From assembly GCF_002574545.1 (NCBI RefSeq), contig NZ_NUGT01000027.1, forward strand, positions 1 to 47,223: 47,223 nt of DNA. Reading direction: 5' to 3'. The translations under genes and the position numbers were made by a program. The DNA comes from Bacillus sp. AFS055030 (GTDB taxonomy: Bacteria; Bacillota; Bacilli; Bacillales; Bacillaceae_G). Below the pieces are notes generated by a model that was not told the DNA's origin, searched no databases, and saw only the letters and a program-made list of their open reading frames with translations. Shown piece after piece: positions 7,785 through 16,428 of this stretch; the first letter of the stretch is position 1, and every line of letters begins with the position of its first letter.

Positions 7785-10001
7785 ATGAGTGAAGTAAATT
7801 TAATTACTGAAAAAGAGTTTGACGAACAATTAATTAATAAATATGCAAGTTTAATGGCATTAGGTAATGGTTACTTAGGTTTACGGTCTTGTCATGAAGA
7901 AGACTATGAAGGACAAAAAAGAGGGATGTATATATCGGGTATCTATAATCAGCTATCTCCAAGTCAAACGACAAAGCTTGTAAATCTTCCAGATCTAATT
8001 GGAATGGAAATTGAAATCAATGGTGATATTTTTTCAAATGCAACTGGTCAATTTACATTTTATGATCGGAAATTAAATATGCTGACCGGCGAACTTTTAA
8101 GAGAGGTAATTTGGAAGAATAAAGATGGAAAGCGATTCCACTTTAAGTTTCAGCGTTTTGTTTCAAAGGATGATTTACATTTACTTGCTTCAAAAGTTAC
8201 TGTCACAGCTTTAGATTGTAATGCAAAGATTAAAATAAAAACAGGTATTAACGCGGAGTGTGTCGGTCAACAAAAGAATGAACTTACAGAAGAATTAGTA
8301 AGAATAATGGATAATCAAATTATGCATGGTGTTTATCAAACGACTGAGACTAAACATAAAATTGCAATCGCAACATGTTGTGTAATTCCTGATGAGAGCG
8401 AGGTTTCATATTTTACGTTAAATAATCGACTTCTAGCCTCCATTACACAAGATCTCGTTGTCGAGCGAGCTGTTGAGTTTTCAAAAATTAGCTCAGTTTA
8501 TACATCTAATGACATGTTACGGGAAGATCCTTCTGCAGCTTGTGTTAATACTGTACAGAAATTTTTATCAGAGGGTTATGATAATTTGAGAAATAGTACA
8601 GCAATTAAATGGCAGGATTTTTGGAAGCAAAAAAGAGTCGTTATCACATCAAAGGATCAAGCGGATCAGTTAGCTTTGGATTTCTCTATGTACCACATAG
8701 AAGCAATGACTCCGGCGCATGATGATCGATTGAGCATAGGCGCAAGGGGATTAACAGGCGAGGGTAATAATGGTTTAATATTTTGGGATACTGAACTATT
8801 TATTGCACCGTTTCACTTATTTACTGAACCAGAGATTGCAAAAAGATTACTAAGATATCGATATCAACATATTAAAGAAGCAAAAATAAAGGCTTACCAA
8901 TTAGGTTATGAGGGTGCTTTATTTCCATGGGCAAGTGCTTTTTCCGGAAAAGAAGAAACACAGAAAAGTTCAGGGAATAATACAACACAAGAGATTAGCT
9001 CAAATTTAGAAAAATCAAGTCATCATATAGTAGCTGACATTGCATTTTCGGTCGTACAATATTATGAAAATACATTAGATGAAAGCTTTATGTCTAGTGA
9101 TGGACTTGAACTACTCAAAGAAACTGCGCGCTTTTGGGTGAGTAGGACAACTGATTCAAACGGCGATTTAATTATTAAGAATGTCATCGGTCCAGACGAA
9201 TATACAGATCAAGTAAATAATAATGCTTATACGAATTATATGGCTTTTTATAATGTACAGAATGCGTTAAATTTTATGGTGAAATACAATGACCCTGATG
9301 CAGAGTTAAAGCAAAATTGCACTGATTTTTTAAAACGATTATATTTACCAAACGAAAATGATGAGAATATTATTCCACAAGACGATACATTTTTAAGTAA
9401 ACCTGAGATTGACTTAACGGAATATAGACAATCTATTGCAAGTCGAGAAATTTTATTAGATTATTCTATACAAGAGCTATATGAACTTCAAGTTTTAAAA
9501 CAAGCTGATGTCGTCATGTTGCTTTATCTTTTCCCTGATTTGTTCAAAACGGAAATCGTTAAAAAGAATTTAGAATACTACGAAGAGCGTACTGTTCATG
9601 ACTCTCCAATAAGTAAAGCAATTCACGCAATTGTTGCTGCAAGATGTGACTACGTGGAAGAGTCTTACCAATTATTTCAAGAAGGATGTTTAATCGATTT
9701 AGGACCGAATCCAAAATCATCAGATGACGGAATTCATGCTGCGCCTATGGGAGCAAATTGGCTAGTAGCAATCTTTGGCTTTGCAAATATCTCTATGGAC
9801 ATCAATCGTTTAAAAATTGATCCTAAATTACCTTCAAATTGGAATAAAATGACCTTTCCTTTCCAATGGCAAGGGGCAAAACTAGAATTTACAATTACCC
9901 AAAAAAACATAACAATTACAAAGGATTATGGTCCACCAGTTTCATTAGAAATTAACGGTGAAACATATAATTTAACCGAAAGGATAAAGGTTTCTCTTTA
10001 A
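7785..10001 (+). CDS. Glycoside hydrolase family 65 disaccharide phosphorylase
   Basis: The 738-residue protein matches GH65 phosphorylases (maltose, trehalose, kojibiose and nigerose phosphorylases, about 750-790 residues). Visible family features are the N-terminal NKYASLMALGNGYLGLR, the core GLIFWDTELFIAPFHL, and VIGPDEYTDQVNNNAYTN with Glu472 as the likely general acid. ASREILLDYSIQEL and KQADVVML fit the phosphate-binding and (alpha/alpha)6-barrel regions. The enzyme would split an alpha-linked disaccharide with phosphate to beta-glucose-1-phosphate and a sugar. A beta-phosphoglucomutase and a sugar transporter usually sit beside such genes, but neither is present. There is no signal peptide, so it is cytoplasmic. 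The exact disaccharide cannot be told. Confidence 0.9.
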   Translation: MSEVNLITEKEFDEQLINKYASLMALGNGYLGLRSCHEEDYEGQKRGMYISGIYNQLSPSQTTKLVNLPDLIGMEIEINGDIFSNATGQFTFYDRKLNMLTGELLREVIWKNKDGKRFHFKFQRFVSKDDLHLLASKVTVTALDCNAKIKIKTGINAECVGQQKNELTEELVRIMDNQIMHGVYQTTETKHKIAIATCCVIPDESEVSYFTLNNRLLASITQDLVVERAVEFSKISSVYTSNDMLREDPSAACVNTVQKFLSEGYDNLRNSTAIKWQDFWKQKRVVITSKDQADQLALDFSMYHIEAMTPAHDDRLSIGARGLTGEGNNGLIFWDTELFIAPFHLFTEPEIAKRLLRYRYQHIKEAKIKAYQLGYEGALFPWASAFSGKEETQKSSGNNTTQEISSNLEKSSHHIVADIAFSVVQYYENTLDESFMSSDGLELLKETARFWVSRTTDSNGDLIIKNVIGPDEYTDQVNNNAYTNYMAFYNVQNALNFMVKYNDPDAELKQNCTDFLKRLYLPNENDENIIPQDDTFLSKPEIDLTEYRQSIASREILLDYSIQELYELQVLKQADVVMLLYLFPDLFKTEIVKKNLEYYEERTVHDSPISKAIHAIVAARCDYVEESYQLFQEGCLIDLGPNPKSSDDGIHAAPMGANWLVAIFGFANISMDINRLKIDPKLPSNWNKMTFPFQWQGAKLEFTITQKNITITKDYGPPVSLEINGETYNLTERIKVSL

Positions 10002-10029
10002 GTGGTGAGAAGAGAAGGTTAAAAGAAAC

Positions 10030-10068
10030 AAACACCCCCCAATCTATCACTAAGATTGGGGGGTGTTT
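10030..10068. terminator. Bidirectional terminator between GH65 and VOC genes
   Basis: A 16-bp perfect stem (10030-10045 with 10053-10068, C6/G6 core) with a 7-nt loop, A-rich on the left and T-rich on the right, serves the two convergent genes. Confidence 0.92.
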
Positions 10069-10070
10069 TT

Positions 10071-10457
10071 CTATGCTTCATATAATTCCAACGGTGAACC
10101 ATCAGGATCCTGGAAAAATGTAAATCTTTTATTTGTTAACTCGTCAATTCGAACTGGTTCAACAAAGACAGCATTTTGTTTTAAGTATTGAATACTTTCT
10201 TCTATATTCGTTACAGTAAATGCTAAATGACGTAACCCAGCTGCTTCAGGATTTGTTAGTCGCTTCGGTGGATTTGGAAATGAAAATAACTCAATTTGTC
10301 CATTTTCTCCGATACTTAAGTCCAATTTATAAGAGTCGCGATCCTTTCGATAGGTTTCCTTCATTACCTTACAACCTAATAAATTTATGTAAAAATGCTT
10401 AGACATTTCATAATTAGAACAAATAATAGCGACATGATGGATCCTCTTAATTTCCAT
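10071..10457 (-). CDS. VOC family protein (glyoxalase-like, YaeR type)
   Basis: The 128-residue protein resembles the YaeR/GloA2 branch of the glyoxalase superfamily. It opens with IKRIHHVAIICSNYEMSKHFY, has LRHLAFTVTNIEESI in the middle and FFQDPDGSPLELYEA at the end. His7, His76 and the C-terminal Glu are in the places of metal ligands in this fold. The substrate is unknown. On the minus strand AAGGAG lies about 5 nt before the ATG. It is convergent with the GH65 gene and shares its terminator. Confidence 0.88.
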   Translation of the reverse strand: MEIKRIHHVAIICSNYEMSKHFYINLLGCKVMKETYRKDRDSYKLDLSIGENGQIELFSFPNPPKRLTNPEAAGLRHLAFTVTNIEESIQYLKQNAVFVEPVRIDELTNKRFTFFQDPDGSPLELYEA

Positions 10458-10608
10458 ATTAAAACTCCTTTTTACTTTGATTTACTCAAACTTTTTTAGT
10501 TTATCATGATTCGTACATGTTTGAAAAAGAAATACTTTTCATTTGGGCAGTATAGTTCAGAGTTTTAAGTGGAAAAATTGAATGGTGAACTGTAAAACTA
10601 GGCTAAAC

Positions 10609-10640
10609 TTCAAAAAAAATAATGGGAATAATATCCCATT
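10609..10640 (-). terminator. Terminator of the small KOW-like gene
   Basis: On the minus strand AATGGGA pairs with TCCCATT (10621-10627 and 10634-10640), followed by a run of T formed by the A-tract at 10611-10620. Confidence 0.75.
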
Positions 10641-10652
10641 AAATTTTGAAAT

Positions 10653-10871
10653 TTATCTTCTTCTTTTTTTATCATCTTTTGCTAAAACCTGTACTTTCTT
10701 AATAACTTCTAGTTCTACTATGACATGTACATGTTTATCATTTATATGATTAACGCTTAATACTTTACCTTTTCGTCCTTTAATGCGAATAGTATCTCCT
10801 TCAGAGGGTATATTTTTGAGTAGTTGGTTTAATAGTTCTACGTTTTTCTCAATATAATGAACTACAATCAT
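10653..10871 (-). CDS. Small conserved-looking protein with a KOW-like segment
   Basis: The gene encodes 72 residues. The middle (GDTIRIKGRKGKVLSVNHIND, about residues 25-45) resembles a KOW/SH3-like beta strand as seen in small nucleic-acid- or ribosome-associated proteins, and the C-terminus ends with the basic cluster KDDKKRRR. I do not recognise the family. A good terminator follows, and GAGGAG stands before the ATG on the minus strand, so translation is likely. It is divergent from the YerB-like gene, sharing a 229-bp intergenic region. Confidence 0.6.
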   Translation of the reverse strand: MIVVHYIEKNVELLNQLLKNIPSEGDTIRIKGRKGKVLSVNHINDKHVHVIVELEVIKKVQVLAKDDKKRRR

Positions 10872-11100
10872 CTAGCTTCAACTCCTCTAATCATTCTTAT
10901 CTTTATACAATACAATATTTAAGATCAAATAAAATAAGAACAACTTTAAGCTGATTATTTTACATTACAAATTCATATATTAAGCAATAACTTCTATATA
11001 TTAGCAGATGATATTATTTTTTTAAAAATTCTAACAAATCCTTTCTATTTAAACCGTTCTTTAATACAATTTAACAAAATAACAGATTGTGAGGGAGCCG

Positions 11101-12135
11101 ATGCATAAGAAAATTTTATCAATAATAGTGATCAGTATGCTTTTAGTAGGATGTAAGCATGGCGAAAAGTCTGTAAAAACAGTTAAAAATGAGAATGAAA
11201 ATCCTTCAAATGAACATGTAATTGATAAAGGAGAAATCGATACGATTTACGCTCCTTTAAATGGATTACCAATAAGTCAAGTTAGCGAACAAAGACCTGT
11301 TGCAGTAATGGTGAATAATTATTATTTGGCTAGACCTCAAAGTGGTCTGAGCAATGCTGATGTTGTTTATGAAATTTTAGCAGAAGGAGATATTACAAGA
11401 TTTCTAGCCATTTTTCAAAGCAATATACCTGAGAAGATAGGACCTGTAAGAAGTGCCAGAGATTATTACATTGATTTGGCAAATGGTTATCATGCCTTAT
11501 TTATCTGTCACGGAAATAGTCCGAAAGCGAAACAAATGATGGATTCAGGAATGATTGATGCATTAAACGGACTGATCTACGACGGTACGTTATTTAAAAG
11601 AGATAAAACGAGAAAAGCACCACATAATTCTTATATTCTGAAAGAGGGGATTGAAAAAGGAGTTGCTCAAAGACATTACTCTTATTCCGAAAAAGTTATT
11701 CCACTAGATTTTACGCAGAAGGACCTAGTATTTGATAACTCTTGGCAAACTGCTACAGAAGTATTTATAAAATACTCTCATGATGCAAGAAATAATGTGA
11801 CTTACAAGTATTCGAATTCAACGAAACAATTTCAACGAGTTCAAAATGGAATAGTAGCAAAGGATGCCTTGAATGAAAAGCAGCTTCAAATTAAAAATAT
11901 TTTAGTTGTAGAAGCGACCCATCAAATTATTGATAGCTATGGTCGTCGTTCAATTGATACCGAACATGGTGGAAAAGGATATTATATAGTTGATGGTAAG
12001 TATGTGAATATACAATGGAAAAATGTAGATGGTCGAATCATTCCATTTACATTAGATGGAACTGAAATAAAACTTTCACCAGGTCAAACTTGGATTAATT
12101 TTGTTCCATTTTTAAAAGATGTATCAATTAAATAA
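11101..12135 (+). CDS. yerB: YerB-like DUF3048 lipoprotein
   Basis: The product (344 residues from this start) has a lipoprotein signal peptide with lipobox LLVGC (Cys near residue 19), then two beta-rich segments typical of DUF3048: LPISQVSEQRPVAVMVNN...RPQSGLSNADVVYEILAEG and SARDYYIDLANGYHALFICHG. A nearby acidic linker follows the lipobox. B. subtilis YerB is a membrane-anchored protein of unknown function. I place the start at the ATG 11101 because GAGGGAG lies just ahead of it; an upstream GTG at 11089 would put that Shine-Dalgarno inside the coding sequence. The gene is monocistronic with its own terminator. Confidence 0.85.
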   Translation: MHKKILSIIVISMLLVGCKHGEKSVKTVKNENENPSNEHVIDKGEIDTIYAPLNGLPISQVSEQRPVAVMVNNYYLARPQSGLSNADVVYEILAEGDITRFLAIFQSNIPEKIGPVRSARDYYIDLANGYHALFICHGNSPKAKQMMDSGMIDALNGLIYDGTLFKRDKTRKAPHNSYILKEGIEKGVAQRHYSYSEKVIPLDFTQKDLVFDNSWQTATEVFIKYSHDARNNVTYKYSNSTKQFQRVQNGIVAKDALNEKQLQIKNILVVEATHQIIDSYGRRSIDTEHGGKGYYIVDGKYVNIQWKNVDGRIIPFTLDGTEIKLSPGQTWINFVPFLKDVSIK

Positions 12136-12143
12136 AATATATT

Positions 12144-12180
12144 AAAGCAGATAATTTTATTTAATTATTTGCTTTTTTTA
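12144..12180 (+). terminator. Terminator of the YerB-like gene
   Basis: AAAGCAGATAATT (12144-12156) pairs with AATTATTTGCTTT (12163-12175) with one G-U pair, followed by T's. Confidence 0.85.
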
Positions 12181-12320
12181 TTGCTAAGGAATGAAACTTA
12201 CGATGTTACGATAAAAATTATTATTCATTTATAGATAGGCTGTGTGCATTACCTTTAACTGCATCTGCTGATTTTGTTATGGATAAAATCGCAGGCAGTT
12301 GAAAAAGAACATCCAAATGA

Positions 12321-12390
12321 AGGGTTCATGAGGAAGGAAACCAGCAAAAAAATGAAAAAAACTTCCTCATAACAGGCCCATGAGGAAGTC
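12321..12390. repeat. Hairpin repeat: one full copy plus a partial copy
   Basis: The full unit at 12339-12388 has an A-rich lead starting ACCAGC, then CTTCCTCATAACAGG and CCCATGAGGAAG; CTTCCTCAT pairs with ATGAGGAAG. The tail of a second unit (GGTTCATGAGGAAGG, about 12323-12337) precedes it at 52-bp spacing. The sequence matches the pair at 1-102, including the CCAGC lead. The rest of the intergenic stretch 12181-12442 holds no gene that I can support. Confidence 0.7.
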
Positions 12391-12442
12391 AAAACAGCCC
12401 AAACGCATATACAACTGTCTAATAATGAACCATTTTACTGGT

Positions 12443-13288
12443 TTATTTTTTATGATAAACATACCAAGTAATTGCAATTAAGTAACCGATAAAAGGCGAT
12501 GTTCCATAACCCATAATCGGTACTGGAAAATTTCCAAAAAAGCTAGAAAGAATACAAATCAAAAAATAGGTCCCTAGACTAAATGATAATGGTTTTGCAT
12601 TGGTTGGAGGAGATAGGAAAAACGGCATTGGTAAAATAAAAAGGGAGATTAGCCCAATGATTAGCCATCCGATTCCCATTTCCTTTACTAAACTTAAAAT
12701 GTCCTCAACATAAGAAACTGGGGCAAGTTGATCTAAGTGCGACCAGCTTAAGATCATTAAAAGAATAAAAACAATTAATAGGAGTATTTGAATGTTTTTA
12801 TTCTTTTTTATAGTTAGGAATAAAATTGAAATAGAGATTGTAAAAGCTGTTAGTTGAGATGCATCTGGTTGAAAAAGTAATAACAATGCAAAGAATAACG
12901 CAAACCCAAAAGTAACCCAAATTGGTTTCGATTTTATTAAGCTTGATAGTTTAATGAGTATTAATGGAACTAAAACTAGGGCGATATTAAATCTTAATGG
13001 ACCAATTGCGATCCAGCGATGTACACCGTCTAATCCTTTGTCCAAAAAGGTAAGTAAAAATAAGATGAGTATGCATGTTATGACAATGATATTTGTCTTT
13101 TTCTTTGTGGATTTCTGATCTCTAAACAGTACGAAAAAGGAGATGATTCCTCCTACAATCGCAATTAAAATATTTTGACCGTAAATGGACGGGGGTACTT
13201 GGTTATTGATCATAGCTAGTACTCCGACGATCATTGCTGGCATCGTTATGGCGAGTGGTAATAAGTTTATTTTCTTAAAATTAAGCAT
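12443..13288 (-). CDS. Short, divergent SEDS (FtsW/RodA/SpoVE-like) membrane protein
   Basis: The 281-residue protein has about ten hydrophobic segments, the SEDS topology, but is roughly 100 residues shorter than FtsW or RodA. Motifs line up in the right order: GVHRWIAIGPLRFN (88-101; compare G.kRWI.lGpf.fQ), LFQPDASQ (138-145; compare QPDLGT), VEDILSLVKEMGIG (194-207; compare HTDFIFAVLAEELG, whose Asp is essential in RodA, here Asp196) and PVPIMGYGTSPFIG (255-268; compare PLPFvSYGGSSLl). SEDS proteins polymerise lipid II into glycan strands. The large extracellular loop is nearly absent, so activity is uncertain. It starts 33 bp after the MocR regulator gene with a weak Shine-Dalgarno, suggesting co-transcription. 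Confidence 0.7.
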   Translation of the reverse strand: MLNFKKINLLPLAITMPAMIVGVLAMINNQVPPSIYGQNILIAIVGGIISFFVLFRDQKSTKKKTNIIVITCILILFLLTFLDKGLDGVHRWIAIGPLRFNIALVLVPLILIKLSSLIKSKPIWVTFGFALFFALLLLFQPDASQLTAFTISISILFLTIKKNKNIQILLLIVFILLMILSWSHLDQLAPVSYVEDILSLVKEMGIGWLIIGLISLFILPMPFFLSPPTNAKPLSFSLGTYFLICILSSFFGNFPVPIMGYGTSPFIGYLIAITWYVYHKK

Positions 13289-13321
13289 CTTGTTCTACAT
13301 TAACCTACCTTTACAATAGTT

Positions 13322-14755
13322 TTATATTTGTTTAATTAGCTTGCGTAGTTTCTCTAGCCCTTTGACTAAATCATTTTCGCTAACTAGTGAGTAACTAATC
13401 CTAAATGAAGAAATATCTGTATTGTTGTTAAAGCAAGCTACACCAGGTAAGAATGAGATATTTTCATGATTAGCTTTTCTTAATAAGTTAAAAACATCTA
13501 AATTGGATTCATGAAATGTAAGCCACAAATTAAAGCCTCCATCAGGTATCTGGAAATATAATTGATCAGTTAGAGATGAAAGTATTTCAACACTTGTATC
13601 ACGACGAATTTGTAGAGCGATCCGTAGTTTTTCCACATGACTTCGCATTCGGTCGGTTCGTAGAAATGGTAAAATCGCTTTTTGTGTTAGTAAAGGGCTA
13701 CCCACATCCATTGAAGCTTTAACTGCAAGCAGCCATTCTAAAACCGGTCCATTTGCCAGCATTGCAGCAATTCTAACTCCAGGAGCTAAAGTTTTACTAA
13801 ATCCTTTTATGTAGATAACGTGTTCTGATTGATCATAATATTTAATTGGGTAATATTGAAATGCTTTTTCGAAATAAATATCACTAAACGAATCGTCTTC
13901 AAGAATAAAAAATTGAAACTGTTGTGCTAGTTGAATTAATTCTTTTCTACGACCATTACTCATTGAGATTCCAGTTGGATTTTGAAAGGTTGGGTTAACA
14001 TAAATTAATTTTGGTGTAAATTTAATGCACAAATCTTCAATTAAGTCTGAGCGAATTCCCTCTTCATCCATCTCGACAGGTATTATATGAATCCCCTTAT
14101 TTATAAAAATATCAAGTGCACCACCATAGCATGGACTTTCGACTATAATTGAATCCCCAGGTTTTAATAGTGCCTGGGCTACTAAGTCAATTCCTTGCTG
14201 AACGCCGCTTGTAATAATTAGATTTTCAGTTTTAGATTGTATTTTTTGAAATTCATATATATGTTTAACAATTTCCGATCTTAATTCGATATCTCCTTGA
14301 ACAGGGCCATAAGTTGTTAATATAGAGGCATCATCTCTTAATAATTTTTGCATTTCATCCGCTAAAAATTTATTAGGAAGCAGACGTGGATATACGACTG
14401 CTTTTGAAAAATCATATTTTAACTGTTCTCTATTTATTAAATATTGGGATCTTACAATATTGATTCCTAAAGTCTGTTGCCAGTTATTACTTGGACTCAG
14501 TTGTGTTGTTTTTTGAACTTTCTTACTAATAAATACTCCTTTACCTGGCTCTACCGTGACATAGCCGTTTTTCTCTAAGTATTTATAAGCCTTTCTAACA
14601 GTTAAAATGCTTATTGAAAGTTCTTCTGCTAATTTGCGTAAAGATGGTAATTTTTCGTTAGGCAAAAGTAGACCACTTTGAATGCTACCTGCAATTTGAG
14701 TACTTAATTGGAGGTAAATCGGAACTGTTGATTTTTGATGGATTTGAATTTTCAT
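13322..14755 (-). CDS. MocR family regulator (GntR HTH fused to aminotransferase domain)
   Basis: The 477-residue protein joins an N-terminal winged-helix GntR domain (about 1-75; LPSLRKLAEELSISILTVRKAY) to a fold-type I aminotransferase-like domain (about 115-477). PLP-binding marks are NPTFQNPTG, ILEDDSFSDIYFE and KGFSKTLAPGVRIA with the Schiff-base Lys321. MocR regulators such as GabR, PdxR and DdlR respond to PLP and amino-acid ligands and often sit divergent from the gene they control. Here the divergent gene is an EamA exporter, and direct repeats lie in the shared region. The short SEDS gene follows on the same strand. Confidence 0.93.
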   Translation of the reverse strand: MKIQIHQKSTVPIYLQLSTQIAGSIQSGLLLPNEKLPSLRKLAEELSISILTVRKAYKYLEKNGYVTVEPGKGVFISKKVQKTTQLSPSNNWQQTLGINIVRSQYLINREQLKYDFSKAVVYPRLLPNKFLADEMQKLLRDDASILTTYGPVQGDIELRSEIVKHIYEFQKIQSKTENLIITSGVQQGIDLVAQALLKPGDSIIVESPCYGGALDIFINKGIHIIPVEMDEEGIRSDLIEDLCIKFTPKLIYVNPTFQNPTGISMSNGRRKELIQLAQQFQFFILEDDSFSDIYFEKAFQYYPIKYYDQSEHVIYIKGFSKTLAPGVRIAAMLANGPVLEWLLAVKASMDVGSPLLTQKAILPFLRTDRMRSHVEKLRIALQIRRDTSVEILSSLTDQLYFQIPDGGFNLWLTFHESNLDVFNLLRKANHENISFLPGVACFNNNTDISSFRISYSLVSENDLVKGLEKLRKLIKQI

Positions 14756-14822
14756 AGATCACCACTTGTTTTTAGTTATAAATTAATTAAAAAAAGATAA
14801 ATCGTCAATGGAAAAAGAGTGA

Positions 14823-14851
14823 ACTGTTATATGCTCTATTATACTGTTATA
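14823..14851 (+). promoter_or_regulatory. Direct repeat ACTGTTATA, candidate MocR operator
   Basis: ACTGTTATA occurs at 14823-14831 and again at 14843-14851, exactly 20 bp apart (two helical turns), midway in the divergent region between the MocR gene and the EamA gene. MocR proteins commonly bind direct repeats in this arrangement; binding here is inferred. Confidence 0.5.
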
Positions 14852-14892
14852 CTCCGACTTTAATATAATACTTTTATCAAAGGGGTGATGAA

Positions 14893-15822
14893 ATGATCAT
14901 TATTAATTATCTTCTTATTTGCTTGATTTTCGGTACAACTTTTCTAGCAATAAAATTTGGAATTGAGTCGGGAGTTTCGCCTTTATTTTCAGCCGGCATT
15001 CGATTTACATTAGCTGGACTGATTGTCATTTTCTATTTCCTTCTTAAAGGAGTAAATGTGAAGAAATTTATTTTTTCAAAACGAATTATGTATATTGGAT
15101 TTTGCTTAACTTTTATGACATTTTCAACATTATATTGGGCTGAACAATATATTACATCGGGGTTAGCCGCAGTTTTGTCTGCTACTGGTCCAATGATGAT
15201 ATTACTTTTCCAATTAAGGAAAAATAATAAGGGAATTGAGCGTAAACAACTAATCGCGTTATTAATGGCTTTTACAGGTGTAACTTTTGTCTGTTTACCT
15301 GGAATAAGTCAGCATGTCTCTTACTTATGGGTCGTTGCTTGTATGGCAGTCTTATTAGGAGAAGCTTTTTATACATTAGGATCGATTACCTCAAAAGAGA
15401 TATTTACAGAACACAGCACTGTATCACCATTTTTAATCAATGCTTTTCAAATGTTATATGGTGGAATATTTCTACTATTCGTTTCGTTTTTATTAGAAAA
15501 ACCGAAAATTGAAAGTTTAAGTTCCTGGGACGCTGCGTGGCCAATATTGTATCTTGTATTAATAGGATCAATAGGGGGACACGGATTATACAGTTGGTTA
15601 ATATCTAAAACGAACCCATTCTTCCCTTCAACATGGCTTTATGTATCCCCATTAATAGCAAGTGTCCTTGGTTATTTTGTAATGGACGAACCAATCAAAC
15701 CAATTATGGCGATTGGTGGCATACTAATATTATCTGGAGTATTCATTTCAAATTGGTCAACATTTTCTATGTATAGGAAGCAAGGGAGGCTATTAAAAAA
15801 GGAAGTGAATGTTTCAAAGTAA
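14893..15822 (+). CDS. EamA/DMT family transporter
   Basis: The 309-residue protein has ten predicted membrane segments in two EamA repeats. The first opens LLICLIFGTTFLAIKFGIE and the second contains ACMAVLLGEAFYTLGSITSK, with the usual late proline-containing stretch (STWLYVSPLIASVLGYFVMDEPI). The family exports amino acids, drugs or other metabolites through the cytoplasmic membrane. AGGGGTGATGAA stands before the ATG. Its divergence from a MocR regulator suggests it is that regulator's target, perhaps for an amino acid or vitamin B6-related compound; the substrate is not visible. A terminator hairpin follows. Confidence 0.9.
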   Translation: MIIINYLLICLIFGTTFLAIKFGIESGVSPLFSAGIRFTLAGLIVIFYFLLKGVNVKKFIFSKRIMYIGFCLTFMTFSTLYWAEQYITSGLAAVLSATGPMMILLFQLRKNNKGIERKQLIALLMAFTGVTFVCLPGISQHVSYLWVVACMAVLLGEAFYTLGSITSKEIFTEHSTVSPFLINAFQMLYGGIFLLFVSFLLEKPKIESLSSWDAAWPILYLVLIGSIGGHGLYSWLISKTNPFFPSTWLYVSPLIASVLGYFVMDEPIKPIMAIGGILILSGVFISNWSTFSMYRKQGRLLKKEVNVSK

Positions 15823-15875
15823 TATCATAAATTGTACGGCTTTTAGTTTAACGGAGCGGTAGTTGAACGTAAAAT

Positions 15876-15918
15876 AAATCCACATTGATAATGAATTATC
15901 ATGTGGATTTTTCTTTTT
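15876..15918. terminator. Terminator between EamA gene and VOC gene
   Basis: AAATCCACAT (15876-15885) pairs with ATGTGGATTT (15901-15910), followed by TTCTTTTTTT; convergent genes may share it. Confidence 0.82.
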
Positions 15919-15929
15919 TTAAAGCTACT

Positions 15930-16289
15930 TTATTTTTGAATAAATGCCCATATGTAACCGTCTGGATCTCTTAAGCAAAATTCCTTATAGCCCCATGGTT
16001 GGATAGTAGGCTCTGTGATGATTTTTTCTCCATTTGAGAAATCTAATGGTGTTAATTCTTTTTCTATTATACTTTCAAATAGTGGATCGACTTCATTTAC
16101 GACTAATTGAAAGACTGCATCAGTATGGGACTTAGAATCTGTAGGATGGAGCATTAGCTCGCCATTCCCAGCTTTAAACCAATACATACCATCGTGACCC
16201 CTTAAATAGTCAAATCCAACCTTTTCATACCATTTTTTAGAAGAATCTGTGTCTTTACAAAAAATAACAATATCTAAAACTCCATTCAT
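15930..16289 (-). CDS. VOC family protein
   Basis: The 119-residue protein has the beta-alpha-beta-beta-beta halves of the vicinal oxygen chelate fold: it opens VLDIVIFCKDTDSSKKWYEKVGF and closes EFCLRDPDGYIWAFIQK. The final DPDGY motif is typical of glyoxalase/bleomycin-resistance-like proteins, though the first metal ligand is not obvious, since the usual His near residue 5 is replaced by Asp or Ile. The substrate is unknown. AAAGGAG lies about 8 nt before the ATG on the minus strand. Confidence 0.83.
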   Translation of the reverse strand: MNGVLDIVIFCKDTDSSKKWYEKVGFDYLRGHDGMYWFKAGNGELMLHPTDSKSHTDAVFQLVVNEVDPLFESIIEKELTPLDFSNGEKIITEPTIQPWGYKEFCLRDPDGYIWAFIQK

Positions 16290-16428
16290 TTAATCAGCTC
16301 CTTTAAATTTATTGTTATTAAACTATTCTTTGCAGAGCATAAGCTTACCTTTATTATCATTTAAAAAGTACTGTTCTAATGGGGGGAAAAAGAGAGTTAA
16401 TAGATAAATTAAATAAAAAAAATACGAT

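Noticed and set aside
12235-12310. Inverted repeat with CTGCATCTGCTGATTTT and AAAATCGCAGGCAG
   Set aside because: The pairing is imperfect with mismatches in the middle and no T-run; it may be chance.
13288-13322. Frameshifted FtsW fragment
   Set aside because: All SEDS landmark regions, including the C-terminal motif, are in one uninterrupted frame, so it is not a broken gene.
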